A stretch of DNA of 64,000 nucleotides from Bathymodiolus brooksi (lineage: Eukaryota > Mollusca > Bivalvia > Mytilida > Modiolidae): contig OY804585.1 in NCBI GenBank assembly GCA_963680875.1, positions 48,221,085 through 48,285,084 on the forward strand. Direction: 5' to 3'. This document shows positions 10,971-22,700 of the stretch, in pieces (positions within the stretch are counted from its first letter, which is position 1; every line of letters starts with the position of its first letter). The notes beneath the pieces were generated by a model, which saw nothing but the letters and a program-made list of their open reading frames with translations, was not told the origin of the DNA and ran no database searches. A program made the position numbers and the translations under genes.

Positions 10971-11172
10971 ACACGGCGTGGGTTCGCGCACGGTTTTGTA
11001 AATTACAAAAAGGGTGCACTCGACTCGCAGTGGCAAGTGATAAAGTTTACCAGTTACTTGCCCATGGTTGGTGGTTCTCTCCGGGTATTCCGGCTTCTTC
11101 CACCACTAACACTGGTCGCCATGATATAGCTGAAACACTGCTTAAAGTGGCGTTAAAACACAAAAATCAATC
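10971..11172 (+). mobile_element. tRNA-headed SINE, 5' truncated (subfamily 1)
   Basis: Contains the box-B part of the head (gtgggttcgcgc), the linker ttgtaaattacaaaaagggtg, and the shared SINE core (gataaagtttaccagt ... ccatgatatagctgaaa ... aaagtggcgttaaaaca) with an A/T-rich tail of caaaaatcaatc type. It matches 58253-58529 closely but lacks the box-A half. The open frame across it is fortuitous. Confidence 0.8.
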
Positions 11173-11224
11173 ATTAATATATAAAATATATGATACAATG
11201 TATCTTTTTACCTCCATTATAGGA

Positions 11225-11762
11225 ATTTTTGTTCTTTTTTTAGAAGTTGTGACCTTGACATTTATACTACAAACCTCATTATCAATTGGCTTCCTCCTCT
11301 CACCATCAGGCACATGTGTACCAAGTTTCATTTAGATCCTACATTTTGTTCTTAAGATATCGTGTGGAAATGAAAAAAGTATCATATTTTTGTTCTATTT
11401 TTAGAAGTTGTGACCTTGACCTTTGTCCTACGATCCTCAATATCAATAGGCTTCCTCCTCTCACCACCTGACATGTATATACCAAGTTTCATTTAGATCC
11501 GACATTTCGTTCTTAATATATCGTGCGGAAACGAAAAAAAGTATCAACTTTTTGTTCTATTTTTAGAAGTTGTGACCTTGACCTTTGTCCTACGATCCTC
11601 AATATCAATAGACTTCATCCTCTCACCACCTGGCATGTGTGTACCAAGTTTCATTTAGATCAGACATTTCATTCTTAAGATATTGTGCGAAAACGATTGC
11701 GCCGCCGGACGCCATTCATCATATTTTAAGCCGAGTTCGACTTCGTCGCAACTCGGTTAAAA
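11225..11762 (+). repeat. Tandem repeat, three units of about 160 bp
   Basis: Units begin with tttttgttct near 11227, 11391 and 11550 and carry agaagttgtgaccttgac and taccaagtttcatttagatc. The block ends with a hairpin-like ccgagttcgacttcgtcgcaa ... aactcgg region (11733-11757). Related units lie at 29970-30412. Confidence 0.75.
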
Positions 11763-11773
11763 TAAAAATTTCG

Positions 11774-12000
11774 TTATTGTACATGTAGGAACAAATAATG
11801 TCCTCATCTCAATCTGTCTTATTATGGTGATTTTATTCATAAAATTAAAAGCAAGACAGATGCTACGATTATTTTTACTTCCTTATTCGTTTGGTTCATT
11901 TTAAACTTTCAGAAAGAAAACTTAATAAAGTAAATTCCGAGTTAAGAAGGTTATGCAACAGAAGATATCTATTATTTTGTAATTTATATCGTTCATTTTT
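11774..12000 (+). pseudogene. SGNH/GDSL-hydrolase-like fragment, probably from a retroelement
   Basis: One frame reads VIVHVGTNNVLIS, the SGNH block III (GTNN) with a preceding hydrophobic strand; another frame continues with KIKSKTDATIIFTSL and then NSELRRLCNRR. This spacing fits the small hydrolase domain carried by some retroelements (including some Ngaro and CR1 types). At least two frameshifts and stops separate the pieces, so it is a relic. The frame continuing at 11891-12109 has no further recognisable motif. Confidence 0.5.
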
Positions 12001-14290
12001 ACACAATAACAAACCAGACCCGTTTTTTTACGCACCCAAAGTTATTCAGAAAGAAAATTATCTTTATTATCAAACATCTCAGTTTATAGATTGTTTTAAG
12101 TTTTATTGATGTGATATTGTATTATTTATTTTATGTTGTATGTATCACTATTAGTACATAGTTTGCTGCATATTTTTTCTTTTCTCGTTTCAGGGAGCTC
12201 CCATCCTATACATGATGATGTTCCCTGCCAGTTCCACTTGTGATCACCATACATCACTAGTGTTTTTTTTTCTTTTTCTTCATGACCTTTATATGTTTTG
12301 AAGGATTAAGATATGTTCCGAGAAAAGAAAAAAATTACCAGTAGTACCAGACAGTTATTGTATTTTTGGCGGCGAATTTTATTGCCAAAAAATTATTGAT
12401 TTATTAAATGCAATGTGTTTATTTATGAAACTTATTATGAATGATTACTTATTGTGTATTTGAATGTATGACTTTGTGTATATAATTGATTTCCGCAATA
12501 CAAGTAAAACTTATTATAGTTGTCTTTCTTTGAACTGTTCGCCCATGATTAATTGTTAAATTTTGATTTTCAAAATATTTAATTAACATGAAGATAAAGT
12601 GTATTTAATTCCCTTTATTAAATTTATATATTTCTAAAAACCTGTTTGATTTCTACACCTGTACATGATATGCCTTTGAGGTGAATTAATACGCACTGGT
12701 ATGTTTAGATCAATTGTATAGGTTAACAAACATCCCTTTGTCTATTTGGCTTTATAAACCTTTAGAAAAGTGTTCAGTAACTCATACTTGAAATTTTTTG
12801 ATGTAAAACTTGATGTGAACATAAATCATACAATGGAAAATCATAGATGTTTGGGAAAAAAATCATGGTTGTTTATATAATAGGGCTATTAATGAAAATT
12901 TGGTATCTATACAGTATGATTTATTGGCTAAAAATCAACAAGATAAAATGCAACAATAATACATGACAGATGCACCATAAACAGGACAATAATTAAATTT
13001 ATTACATAATGACTGTAAATATCCGTACTTTAGCTAAGTAAAGTCTAGAAGTCGATAAATAATGGTATTCACCTGCTGAAAGTGATATTCACCTGTGATG
13101 TCATAAGCCTTATATATAGTATATGTAATAAAACAATTACAGACTTTTGTATCAGTGAATATGAGTTTTTATTGACCTGCAAAACCAATATTGACCTCAG
13201 CCTTCGGCCGTGGCCGATGAGTTTAAACAAGTAGAAAGCTGTTTTCTAAATCAAAATTCATCAATTCATTTTTGTTGTACTGATTCTTCCTTGTTTAGTC
13301 CGTGGTGGACTTAGTTTGAATATCATTATTTGGAGAATTGGAGAAGGGGGGCCAAGTTTCCTTTTGTCCTGGGGCCCAACAATTCTCTTGGTGGCCATGA
13401 TTACCAGTGTTTACAGTAGTGTTCATCTTTAAAGGATCCTCCCACCTAAGACCACCACTCTTATTAGACCAGATTTCATATGAACCACAAACGGATTGCT
13501 GGAGAGCTGTCAGATGTAATCTTAAAAGAGGACCACACATGTACATGTTTACTATTCCAGCCATGTTGGGTTTAATTTACTCCCTTGGTTTCGCGGGAGA
13601 AATGCAGTCACACCTGCCTTAAAGGCCACATTTTCAGGTTTGCTTGAGTGGCCTTTATATATGTTTTACTAATTTTTAAAAATAGGAAAAAATTGGTCTA
13701 ATATGCATAATAATAAAAATAATCTCCGAATATAAGATTCATAAATTCGTTATCACATGTCTTTCTACAGTGTAACTTTTACCTGATTCAAATCTTAATA
13801 GTACCCTAGATCTTTTGGACGTTTACAGAAATATCTATTTTTAGTAACAGTGGTCATCTTTGATACAGTAGATGGTGGAGGACTCTCAGATTTGATCCAA
13901 ATAATGTTTAGTTAAATGTGGCAGAGTGATTTCAGAGAAGGACATTGATGAACAACAGATGGCACCTGATCGCAAAATTCAATGTAGCATTTCAGATAAA
14001 AATAAAATTTGCTTGTGATGATAAAAACATAATTGCAATAATCCACAAGAAATGATGCTACTTTCAGGTTATATTCATCAATATTCATGAAATCACTGAA
14101 GAAATTTAGCATTACATTTGTGAATACACATTTTTCACTATTTTCTAAGTTATCATATATATACTGGTACATGGGGAAATACGTTTTTTAACTTATAAAA
14201 AAAGACTAATCATAAAATGGTTTACAGGAAAATGAAACCAGTAGAAAGATTGTCATTACGAACAAATAAGGTGAATGTTTAAATGTTATA
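12001..14290. other. No convincing gene over 2.3 kb
   Basis: AT-rich sequence. Overlapping opposite-strand open frames at 13295-13622 (89 and 71 codons) show no family resemblance. Another frame at 13912-14172 (minus, 86 codons) is similarly unsupported. I see no RNA gene. Confidence 0.5.
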
Positions 14291-14341
14291 CAATTACTGT
14301 CGTTTGAATCTGTAAATGTGTGGATTAATTGACTTTTGAAA

Positions 14342-14988
14342 ACTAGAGGCTCAGCCCACTGAGCCTGTATCGCTCACCTGACAATAGAATGATACTGAAG
14401 CAAATTTCAAAGGGTGATACTCATTACCTTAAAAAACAGCAGCCATCTTGAATGGAGGGTGGGGCTGTCGGACACAATTTTGAAAGGGACACACCCAGGG
14501 ACCATCTATGCCAGGTTTGGACCTTACATAGATGCTTCCTGCAAAGCTTGGCTCCATCTGGCCAAGCTGTTTCAGAGGAGAAGATTTTTTTAACATTAGC
14601 CAATCAGAAAAAAGAATTAATCTTGGCGGCCATGTTTGTTGGCCGAATGGAACCAAATGAAGAAGCTTTATAGAGGATCCTACATAGATGCTTCCTGCCA
14701 AGTTTGGCTCCATTTTGCCAAGCAGTTTCAGAGGAGAAGATTTTTTTAAACAGTAGCCAATCAGAAACAAGAATTGCCCTTGGCGGCCATATTTGTTGGT
14801 GGAACGGAACGAAATGGAGAAACTTTATAGAGGACCTTACATAGATGCTTACTGCCAAGTTTGGTTCCATATGGCCATGTTGTTTCAGAGGAGAAGATTA
14901 AAATATGAAAAAGTTAACGGACGGACGACGGATGCCAACAAGTGATGGCAATACCTCACATGGCCCTTTGGGCCAGGTGAGCTAAAAA
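14342..14988 (+). repeat. 'actagagg...gctcacct' interspersed repeat, copy 1
   Basis: Starts actagaggctcag, has cgctcacctgac near its 5' end and ends ccaggtgagctaaaaa, so its ends are partly inverted. The interior contains tandem-like blocks with catagatgcttcctgccaag and agccaatcagaaacaagaat. Other copies are at 15480, 28599, 29119 and 46083. Open frames across it (14429-14870) are shadows of these blocks. Confidence 0.8.
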
Positions 14989-14990
14989 AT

Positions 14991-15470
14991 TATGGAAAAA
15001 AGGGCAATAACTCCTAGACGAGTAATCAGATTTACTTCAAAATTGCAGTGCATGTCGATCTTGACAAGCTGAACATGTTTTCAGTTTACACTTAACATCT
15101 ATCTCTTATAGTTTTTGAAATAAAGGATGAAAAGTATTAACATTTTTAAAATTTGATGAAAAAAGGCCAATAACTTCAAGATGGGTAATCAGATTTACTT
15201 TAAAATTGCAGCCTAGGTAAATCTTGACATGCTGCACATGTTTGCTGTTTAAACTTAACATCTATCTCTTATAGTTTTTGAAATAAAAAACGAAAAGTAT
15301 TAAAATTTTGAAAATTTGATGAAAAAAGGGCAATAACTCTAAGATAGGTAATCAGATTTTCTTCAAAATTTCAGGGTAGTTAGATCTTGCTGTGCTGATC
15401 ATTTTTATCCCGTCAGATTTTTCACATTATTAATGGTTTTTGAGTTATTACCAAAAACGTGCAATTTTAC
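14991..15470 (+). repeat. Three diverged tandem units of about 160 bp
   Basis: Units begin aaaaaagggcaataactc near 14997, 15160 and 15319 and share taatcagatttacttcaaaa and taacatctatctcttatagt. Non-coding. Confidence 0.75.
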
Positions 15471-15479
15471 CATATGTTC

Positions 15480-15831
15480 TATTTTTAGTAACAGCGGCCA
15501 TGTTTGTTGGCCAAATGGAACCAAATGAAGAATTTTTAGAGGATCTTACATAGATGCTTCCTGCCAAGTTTGGCTCCATTTGGCCAAGCAGTTTCAGAGA
15601 AGATATTTTTAACATTAGCCAATCAGAAACAAGAATTTGGCCATATTTGTTGGCGGAATGGGACGAAATGAAGAAACTTTATAGAGGATCTTATATAGAT
15701 GCTTTCTGCCAAGTTTGGTTCCATTTGGCCTAGTTGTTTCAGAGGAGTAGATTAAAATATGAAAAAGTTAACGGACGGACGCCAAGTGATGGCAATACCT
15801 CACATAACCCTTTGGGTCAGGTGAGCTAAAA
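15480..15831 (+). repeat. 'gctcacct' repeat, copy 2 (3' part)
   Basis: Carries two internal blocks with catagatgcttcctgccaag and the 3' end gtcaggtgagctaaaaa; it lacks the actagagg 5' end. Confidence 0.75.
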
Positions 15832-15958
15832 ATGATATTCACTGACCTCGAAGGGCAAAGTAATTTTTTTTTTTCAAAAGTCAATTAATCCACACATTTA
15901 CAGAATCAAAAGACAGTAATTGTTTTATACTATATTTTGAATAAACAAACATAATCAA

Positions 15959-16098
15959 GCCTCAGATTTAACATGCACTGGCGGTAAATGTCATGCATGA
16001 CTTTTTTTTAGAACAGGGAATTCTATCAGAAATGTTCAATTTTAAATTACTAACAAAAAGTAGCATGTGACATTTAACATGAATATTAAATCTGAGGC
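15959..16098. repeat. Short inverted repeat
   Basis: gcctcagattta (15959-15970) is inverted as taaatctgaggc (16087-16098), with further partial pairing (acatg/catg). Probably a very small foldback element. Confidence 0.45.
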
Positions 16099-16854
16099 AT
16101 TGAATATGTTTTTTTAAAATGACTTTTAGTTGACATCTATTAATAACAGGATAGCATATTGATTAATACTGTTTGCATTGATCACATTTTTCTCTCTAAC
16201 AGTATTTGAAAATATCATATTCCATAAATAATGTAGCCATTTTACAACGTTTTTTTTTATATGTATAAGAAAACTATCAATTCACAGTTTTGAAAACCAT
16301 TAACATATACATTGGTAGGTTTTAAGTATATTAAAACAGATCTGACATTATAAAAATAAACATGTAAAAATTAAAAATACATGGCACAGTGCAAACAAAA
16401 TGTACAAGGCAAGTATTATGGGACAATAATATACAATTATGGCCTTCATGAGAAGTTAATATCCATAATTATTGAATTGAGAAAATATCTAGTTATTGGT
16501 TCGACGGGCAAAAGCGCGCCAATTTCAAACAGTTATTTTGTGCTACGTGCAGATTCCCTCACAGTTATTTGACCTACGTGCAGTTTGCTGCGGGAATAAT
16601 TAGTTATTTCTTGTTCCATGGAATAAAACTTTAAAATATCTTAATCATTTATTGCTTGGTTTCTATAATAAAGTATAATAATAAGCTTTATACATGTATG
16701 AATAGTATTACCGGGTACATCATTCATAAATACATGAAAAAAAACTAGTTTTATGAAATGGATATTTTGGAAAGAATTTCATAGACTTCCCCCAGTAAAT
16801 TGTTGGATAATGAAGCTAATGATAGCATTTTGCTAAAAAATCATTCCAGTGATT
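16099..16854. other. No recognisable gene
   Basis: Low-complexity AT-rich sequence; the 63-codon frame at 16381-16572 has no recognisable features. Confidence 0.5.
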
Positions 16855-16919
16855 AGGGGGTGGGGGTTATGGTGTTTAATGCCCCTTTCAACAATATTTC
16901 AGTTATTTCATGGCAGTTA
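16855..16919 (-). mobile_element. Severely 5'-truncated SINE 3' end with target duplication
   Basis: Minus-strand SINE 3' end (plus-strand ggttatggtgtttaatgcc ... caacaatatttcagttat) of about 65 bp. It is flanked by cagtgatt at 16847-16854 and 16920-16927, suggesting insertion of a very short reverse transcript. Confidence 0.65.
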
Positions 16920-17010
16920 CAGTGATTGGTGGCAGTATATATATGTTGTACTTGAAATAGTGTGTCTTAAAATATTGTTATTGTTTTCTCCCAAAATTTT
17001 ACATATGCCA

Positions 17011-17203
17011 CCAGATCAAGACTTCACAGAGACTGGCATCAGATCAAGGTTTCACAAAGACTGGCACCAGATCAAGGCTTCACAGAGACTGGCACCAAAT
17101 CAAGGTTTCAGAGAGACTGGCACCAGATCAAGGCTTCACAGAGACTGGCACCAGATCAAGGCTTCACAGAGACTGGCACCAGATCAAGGCTTCACAGAGA
17201 CTG
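17011..17203 (+). repeat. 28-bp tandem repeat, about 7 copies
   Basis: Unit cagagactggcaccagatca plus aggcttca, with a few substitutions (atcag, caaat, ggttt). It lies downstream of the DRAM-like gene's 3' end. Confidence 0.85.
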
Positions 17204-17716
17204 CAATCGCTTGCCTTGTTTACTGGTTCTTGACTTTGCTCAATTAAATTGTTGTTTATATCATGGCGAGAACAAGTTAGGAATCTTAGGAAATTTCTAT
17301 ATTTATATATCAACTGTTGGATGATGGGCAAGGTTGCTGGGCTGTCATACATTCCTTAACAACCATGAGCAATCCAAGTCATGTTTTTCTACTTTGGCAT
17401 TTAGAGGAGAAGGTTTTGAAATTATTTTTGATAAAACTAAATGTATTCTTAAAAATGCAAATGTGTTGCAAGATGTATGTATGGCTGTAGAACCACTGAT
17501 TATTATTGTATACTATTTTTTTTCAACACAGTAATGAATTGAACAATGGGGAACAAATTTCCTATAATGTCATATTCAAAGCATATAATAATTTTCCGAT
17601 ACATAAATTTATCAAATGGTTAATATACAAAAAATATTTCTAAAAGGTCAAATGGACTAAATTTATACAGGAGAATTTTTGTATATCAAACCTTTTCATT
17701 TTATGGTATTATTATG

Positions 17717-17956
17717 TTTTTTTGTTTGTTTGTTTGATGGTGTTTAATGCCACTTTCAACAATAATTCAGTTATATCGAGCAGGTCAGTTTTATTGGTGG
17801 AGGAAACCAGAGAACCCGGAGAAAATCACCGACCTGTCGCAAGTCACTGACAAACTTTATCACATAATGTTGTACACCTCGCCCTGATCGAGACTCACAA
17901 CATCAGTGGTGATAGGCACTGATTGTATAGGTAGTTGTACTGCCACGACGACACCT
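17717..17956 (-). mobile_element. tRNA-headed SINE (subfamily 2), nearly complete
   Basis: On the minus strand: tRNA-like head, core (aaagtttgtcagtgacttgc ... gatataactgaa) and a CAAA-rich tail (plus strand tttttttgtttgtttgtttg). Flanked by an 11-bp target duplication gtattattatg (17706-17716 and 17957-17967). Confidence 0.85.
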
Positions 17957-17967
17957 GTATTATTATG

Positions 17968-18805
17968 ACAAATTCCCACATACAGAAGAAATATGACAAG
18001 AATTCATATATAAATTATAAACAAAATAATAAAAACATAGGTTCTTGACCACTTAAACTTGAGGTTTATAAAAAACTGACACAGTGCTATACACTTATAA
18101 GGCCACTCCCACCAATGCCAGATTTCAAATGCCCAGATAGCAAAATACTACCAGGTTCCCCCTCCAGAGATACCACCCAACTTATAAGACCATATTTTCA
18201 TTGCAATAGGGGTGGTCTTATAAGAGAGGGACTAATTTTACTAGACAATGCCTTCACTGGTAGCAATCACAGATTGGATCAATGTTAAAATTATATATCC
18301 TTTATATTACATAGTAGATAATTAACTGTATGTTAAGACTTCAAACTGGAAAATAAATTTACTGTATGACAGAGAGGTTTTACATTAGTGAATATATGGC
18401 TTCAAAGAAGCTTATTATCATTTTAACTGTTGATTCGTGATTGCAGCAAAGTGCTCTATAATTGTCTGAGTATATCTATATTTATAATATAACTTCAATT
18501 TAAGAACAATTAATATTAACAAGAATTGTATTTTTATTTGACAGCAAATTCTTGACAATGCAATTTTTAAATAAATAAAGAATTAAATTAAGAATTGTAT
18601 TGTTGTTGAACAATTTTATACAGTAATTTTCTGTCAAATAAAAAAAACATGGTGTAGATTGAAGCAGCTAACAACATTATTAATAATTATTATTACTGGA
18701 ATAGCAAATAGCAAACTATAATATTATGTGAGGTTTGAATTTAATGGCAGACACATGGAAAGACAAAATAATTGTCACATATAACAACAGGTAAAACATG
18801 GGTAC
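17968..18805. other. No recognisable gene
   Basis: AT-rich. A degenerate short inverted/direct motif around 'ggtcttataag' and 'cttataagacc' occurs at 18180-18230. Confidence 0.45.
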
Positions 18806-19462
18806 GTTCAAGATTGTAGAATCTTATAACATCTTTGTAAATTTTTGAAGTTGAATGCATATCTTCAAAGCATATCTATATAGACTTTGAAGATGATTAA
18901 GAACTTGAACTTAAAAAGAAGCTTTAAAAATGGCAGACAAAGACAAATGTGATGAATGATATATTAAATTTTTCTGTATATCTTTATAAAGACAGAGTTC
19001 AGTTTCGGAAGTACAAAAATGTAATTTTATAATCCAGATCCCATAAAGTTGTCTATTGTTGTTTGTAAAAAAAAAGACAAAAAACCATACATATTGAATT
19101 TAGTGCACACAACACATTTTTCTGGAATAACCTTCTAAAGGTACGCTTATAATCAAAGATTTGATAGCCAAATAAAAAAGTAAATCACATGAAGATATAA
19201 TATATTTTTCCTGCACCATTTTGAAAAAGAACCTACAAAATGTTGTGGTTCAACATTAAACCTAGGCCATCTTCAGACATAGGTGACTTTGGCTCATTTT
19301 GGATACCCTTTGGTTTATTGCTCTAATTTTTTTTAATCATTCTTTCGACTTTCCACTTTGAGCGTACCTGATGAAGGTGATTCTAGAAATGTGTCATACA
19401 CACAAAATTTGATATCAACATTTTTATTCAAACACTAACTTTAAGATTCTACAATCTTGAAT
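18806..19462. mobile_element. Short inverted-repeat element downstream of the DRAM-like gene
   Basis: ttcaagattgtagaatctta (18807-18826) is perfectly inverted at 19442-19461, bounding about 650 bp of non-coding sequence. It ends about 95 bases beyond the gene's poly(A) signal. Confidence 0.6.
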
Positions 19463-19555
19463 GCAACCAAGGTCTTATGTCACCTGCTAATTCCTGTGTA
19501 TAGTGGTATGCCCGACATTAGTATTAACACCTCAGGAACTACACCTATTTCCACA

Positions 19556-19561
19556 TTTATT
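19556..19561 (-). terminator. Poly(A) signal of the DRAM-like gene
   Basis: AATAAA on the minus strand about 20 bases after the stop codon at 19580-19582. It implies a very short 3' UTR. Confidence 0.5.
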
Positions 19562-19579
19562 ATTAATAAAAGTGTATCA

Positions 19580-19777
19580 CTACAACAGTGGTTGTCTTTC
19601 GTCTATATGTTCTGCTATTACATTATCAGGATCGACGTCTAAATGTCGTACTAATACTGTTGCAACCATACCTATTTTCACTTTCTGGAAATCTCTGATG
19701 AACGTGTAGAAAAACATGAGAAATGTTACTGATGTTACCCATTCTGATATTGTACTCACAATATGAGCTTCAAATCC
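19580..19777 (-). CDS. DRAM-like gene, last coding exon
   Basis: Acceptor ttttgcag, then [17 protein letters not shown], a membrane segment, [10 protein letters not shown], and a 30-residue cytosolic tail ending DERQPLL and TAG. Phase 0 start. The GF...SEW and FIRDFQ motifs are the most conserved part of the DRAM family. Confidence 0.88.
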   Translation of the reverse strand, partial: GFEAHIVSTISEWVTSVTFLMFFYTFIRDFQKVKIGMVATVLVRHLDVDPDNVIAEHIDERQPLL

Positions 19778-22700
19778 CTGCAAAATAACAACAAAAAATA
19801 TACTTTTTCTATATCATGTACAATGGGATTAGGGTTATGGTGTTTAACGCCACTTTCAACAATACTTCAGTTATATCGTGGCAGTCAGTTTTATTGGTGG
19901 AAAAAAATAGTTCTAATAATAAAACCCTAACTGCTCGCTTACTCGCAAGGGTTATAACGGGATGCCATTACACGTAATGGAGCAGCCGCCGAGATTTTTT
20001 GCGCTCGCTTACAGAGCTTCTGACGCCTGTATTTATCAATAATAAGACATAACCTTTCCTTTTGTCCATTATTATAACAAGTTTTTATCACCTACCAGTA
20101 TTTTAGAATGTAATTCCCACAAAATAAAAATCTTCTCTTTGAAAATTTTGAATTTCGTCATTTCCGGCCTCACTATTTGGATGTCGATACCATATTTGGC
20201 GATTTAGGCGTGAATGTTTACCAATCGTAACTACTCGGCCATTCTCGCTACCCTGCAAATAACAGGGTAGCGAGAATGGCTGAGTAGTGACGATTGGAAT
20301 GTTTACATCAGCTTGTAATAAGAAATACCATATTTAGAAAAGCTCTGCCTTCCGTAGTTTCCGGTTATGGAAAACGATCGATAAATTTGAACAAGGTTGT
20401 TGCTAACTTTGAAAAGCATATATTTCTCAGCCAAACCGATTTAACAAGGACTGGGATCATCAGTAATTGTTATAATGAAATGTTTGGAGCGTAAATAGTG
20501 AGTTTTTATGTTTCAATTGCAACTTTTTTTTTGCTCCATTGTGACGAATGGGACCGTGTTGTAGCTCTGCCGAGACACAAGTTTGTCACAGGAGCTACAT
20601 TATTGCAGCTAGAAAAAAACAGAGTACCACTACCTGGAGAAAAACACAGACATGACAGACCTGCCACAAGTCACTGACAAACTTTATCACATTATGCTAC
20701 TTTATGCACCTCGCCTGAGCGGGATTCGAACTCACAACTTCAGTGGTGATAGGCACTGATTTGGTGGGTTAATAAGATCTTTAATGAGTTGAATTTTGCA
20801 TACAAAAACAGAAATTTAGATTTTAAAAATAAATGAATTCCAATGATATAATTGGAACAACTGTTTCATTTTTGAAATTTGTTCATCTCAACCTAATATT
20901 TCAATGGCAATAATGTGATTTTCATGGACATCCATCGTTGTTTTAATTTGTCAGCACAACTCAATTTGCCACTGAAATATTACAGATTGATGTCCACATT
21001 AAATGTTCCCAATGGTGTATATACAGTCACAACAATGGTAATCTCACCCAAGCAAATGTGTGGACAAAATAATAGGGTTAGGGGTTATGGTATTTAAAGC
21101 CACTTACAACAGTATTTCACTAATAACGTTACAGGACAAAATAATATGTTTGTACCTGAATTGTAATGGACACAAAGAACACCGATTTCCCTAATAACAG
21201 CTGTAAACTTCAAAATAATTAACCATTCACACCTTTACATTCATTGTAAGTCTAATGATATATTTTTTCCCCTTCATTTTAATCAATGTTTATAATCTGG
21301 CCTTTTTGGCTTGTTAGTAAAGACTGGAACTCATTTATTTTTTCACCAATATCCTGTATATATCATTAAAATATGCATGATAAATGTTACAATATGCCAT
21401 TTAAAAACAACGGCATTGAAAATCGGTCCAATTACCATTTTGTAAGGGTCAAGACACTCTGTTATTATTCTTTGCTGGTACTCTCTAATATCATTCCAAT
21501 GACATGTGTATGATGTTACAATCTGACTTTAACAAACTATTAAAAAATATTACAAGGGATCCTACATTGCAGAAATGATAAGAGATCAAACCTTGTGTTA
21601 AATATGTACACAAAAAATAGAGTGATAATTGAAGTGTTATTGGACAAAATACCAAACAGATGTCAATTATACAAACTGATTTTTTTGTCCATAGAATTAA
21701 AATAAATATATATAATTATATGGACTACTGCAAGCTAAGGTTGCACTTTTAGTGGCCACTAAGGGTGAATAATGAAACACCTTTAATCATTCCAAATTTT
21801 AATTGTTTTTGAACACAAACATCATACCTACAAGATTCCAACTGATCAGGGATAGTTTCCATCATTTTGATTGAAAAAATATATTTAAAGATAATACTGT
21901 CAAAAAATCTGTACGTATGGGACAATCACTTATGATTATTATTTTTATTTCCTCTAAAGACTTTATCAATTGATTTATATTTTGAAATCAGAACTAGCTT
22001 CCTTTCAACACCATAGAACAACCAGGGCTTTCTGGTAAGATATGTTTTTATAATATTCCCATTTTTCAAGCCGCCTCATAATAATTGAAAAAAATTGTTG
22101 ATTTTTTCTCTTTAAAAATCACACAAGCTAAACTATTCTTCATTTAACATAGTGATTATGAAATTTTACTATTCTTTTAACCAATGAAAAAAATTATTAA
22201 GATATCTGATACATTAATTTCACAATAGACTATTTTTAAAATGTTTAATTTTCTATATTCTTGTCCCATACGTAAGATTTAATTGACCATGTTTAGTAAA
22301 ATTAAATGAAACAATAACATTCTATATTAAAATCTTCCAATTGTTTCAAAGAAATAAAATGATGGAAATTGTAAACTATATCTTTTACATAAATTTGATA
22401 TAAAAACGATCAGAAAGAATCACCAAAGACCTTTTTTGCCTTAAAAGAAACAACACATATATATACTAGTATTAACTCTTTAACACATTTTTGACTGAAT
22501 AAACTGATTACATTATGAAGTCTACATTTTGTTTAGTGTTCAGAATTAAAATTGTAGCTTTTGACTCATTTTTACAAGTATAAAATAGTACTTTTTACAA
22601 TTTTGTTCCATATGTAAGATTTTATAGAGAAGTAAAATTAAATAATTCAGAAACATCGTATTTAAATCTTCCAAGTGTTTCAGAGTAGTAAGGTGGTAGA

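Larger units (their letters stand above)
14291..15922. mobile_element. 1.6-kb foldback-type element with 52-bp inverted ends
   Basis: caattactgtcgtttgaatc... (14291-14342) is inverted at 15871-15922 with a few differences (the shared stretch includes gtaaatgtgtggattaattg). Inside lie two copies of the 'gctcacct' repeat and a tandem array, with no transposase. It may be a real mobile unit or an interspersed repeat captured within an older inverted pair. Confidence 0.65.
19826..20761 (-). mobile_element. SINE (subfamily 2) split by a hAT-like insertion
   Basis: Minus-strand SINE: 3' part at 19826-19907 and the rest at 20612-20761, interrupted by the element at 19908-20611. The tRNA-like head is truncated within gtgataggcactgatt. 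It sits in intron 6 of the DRAM-like gene. Confidence 0.8.

Noticed and set aside
13295..13622. Overlapping genes on opposite strands
   Set aside because: No motif, no splice context; the two frames simply mirror a locally stop-poor, less AT-rich stretch.
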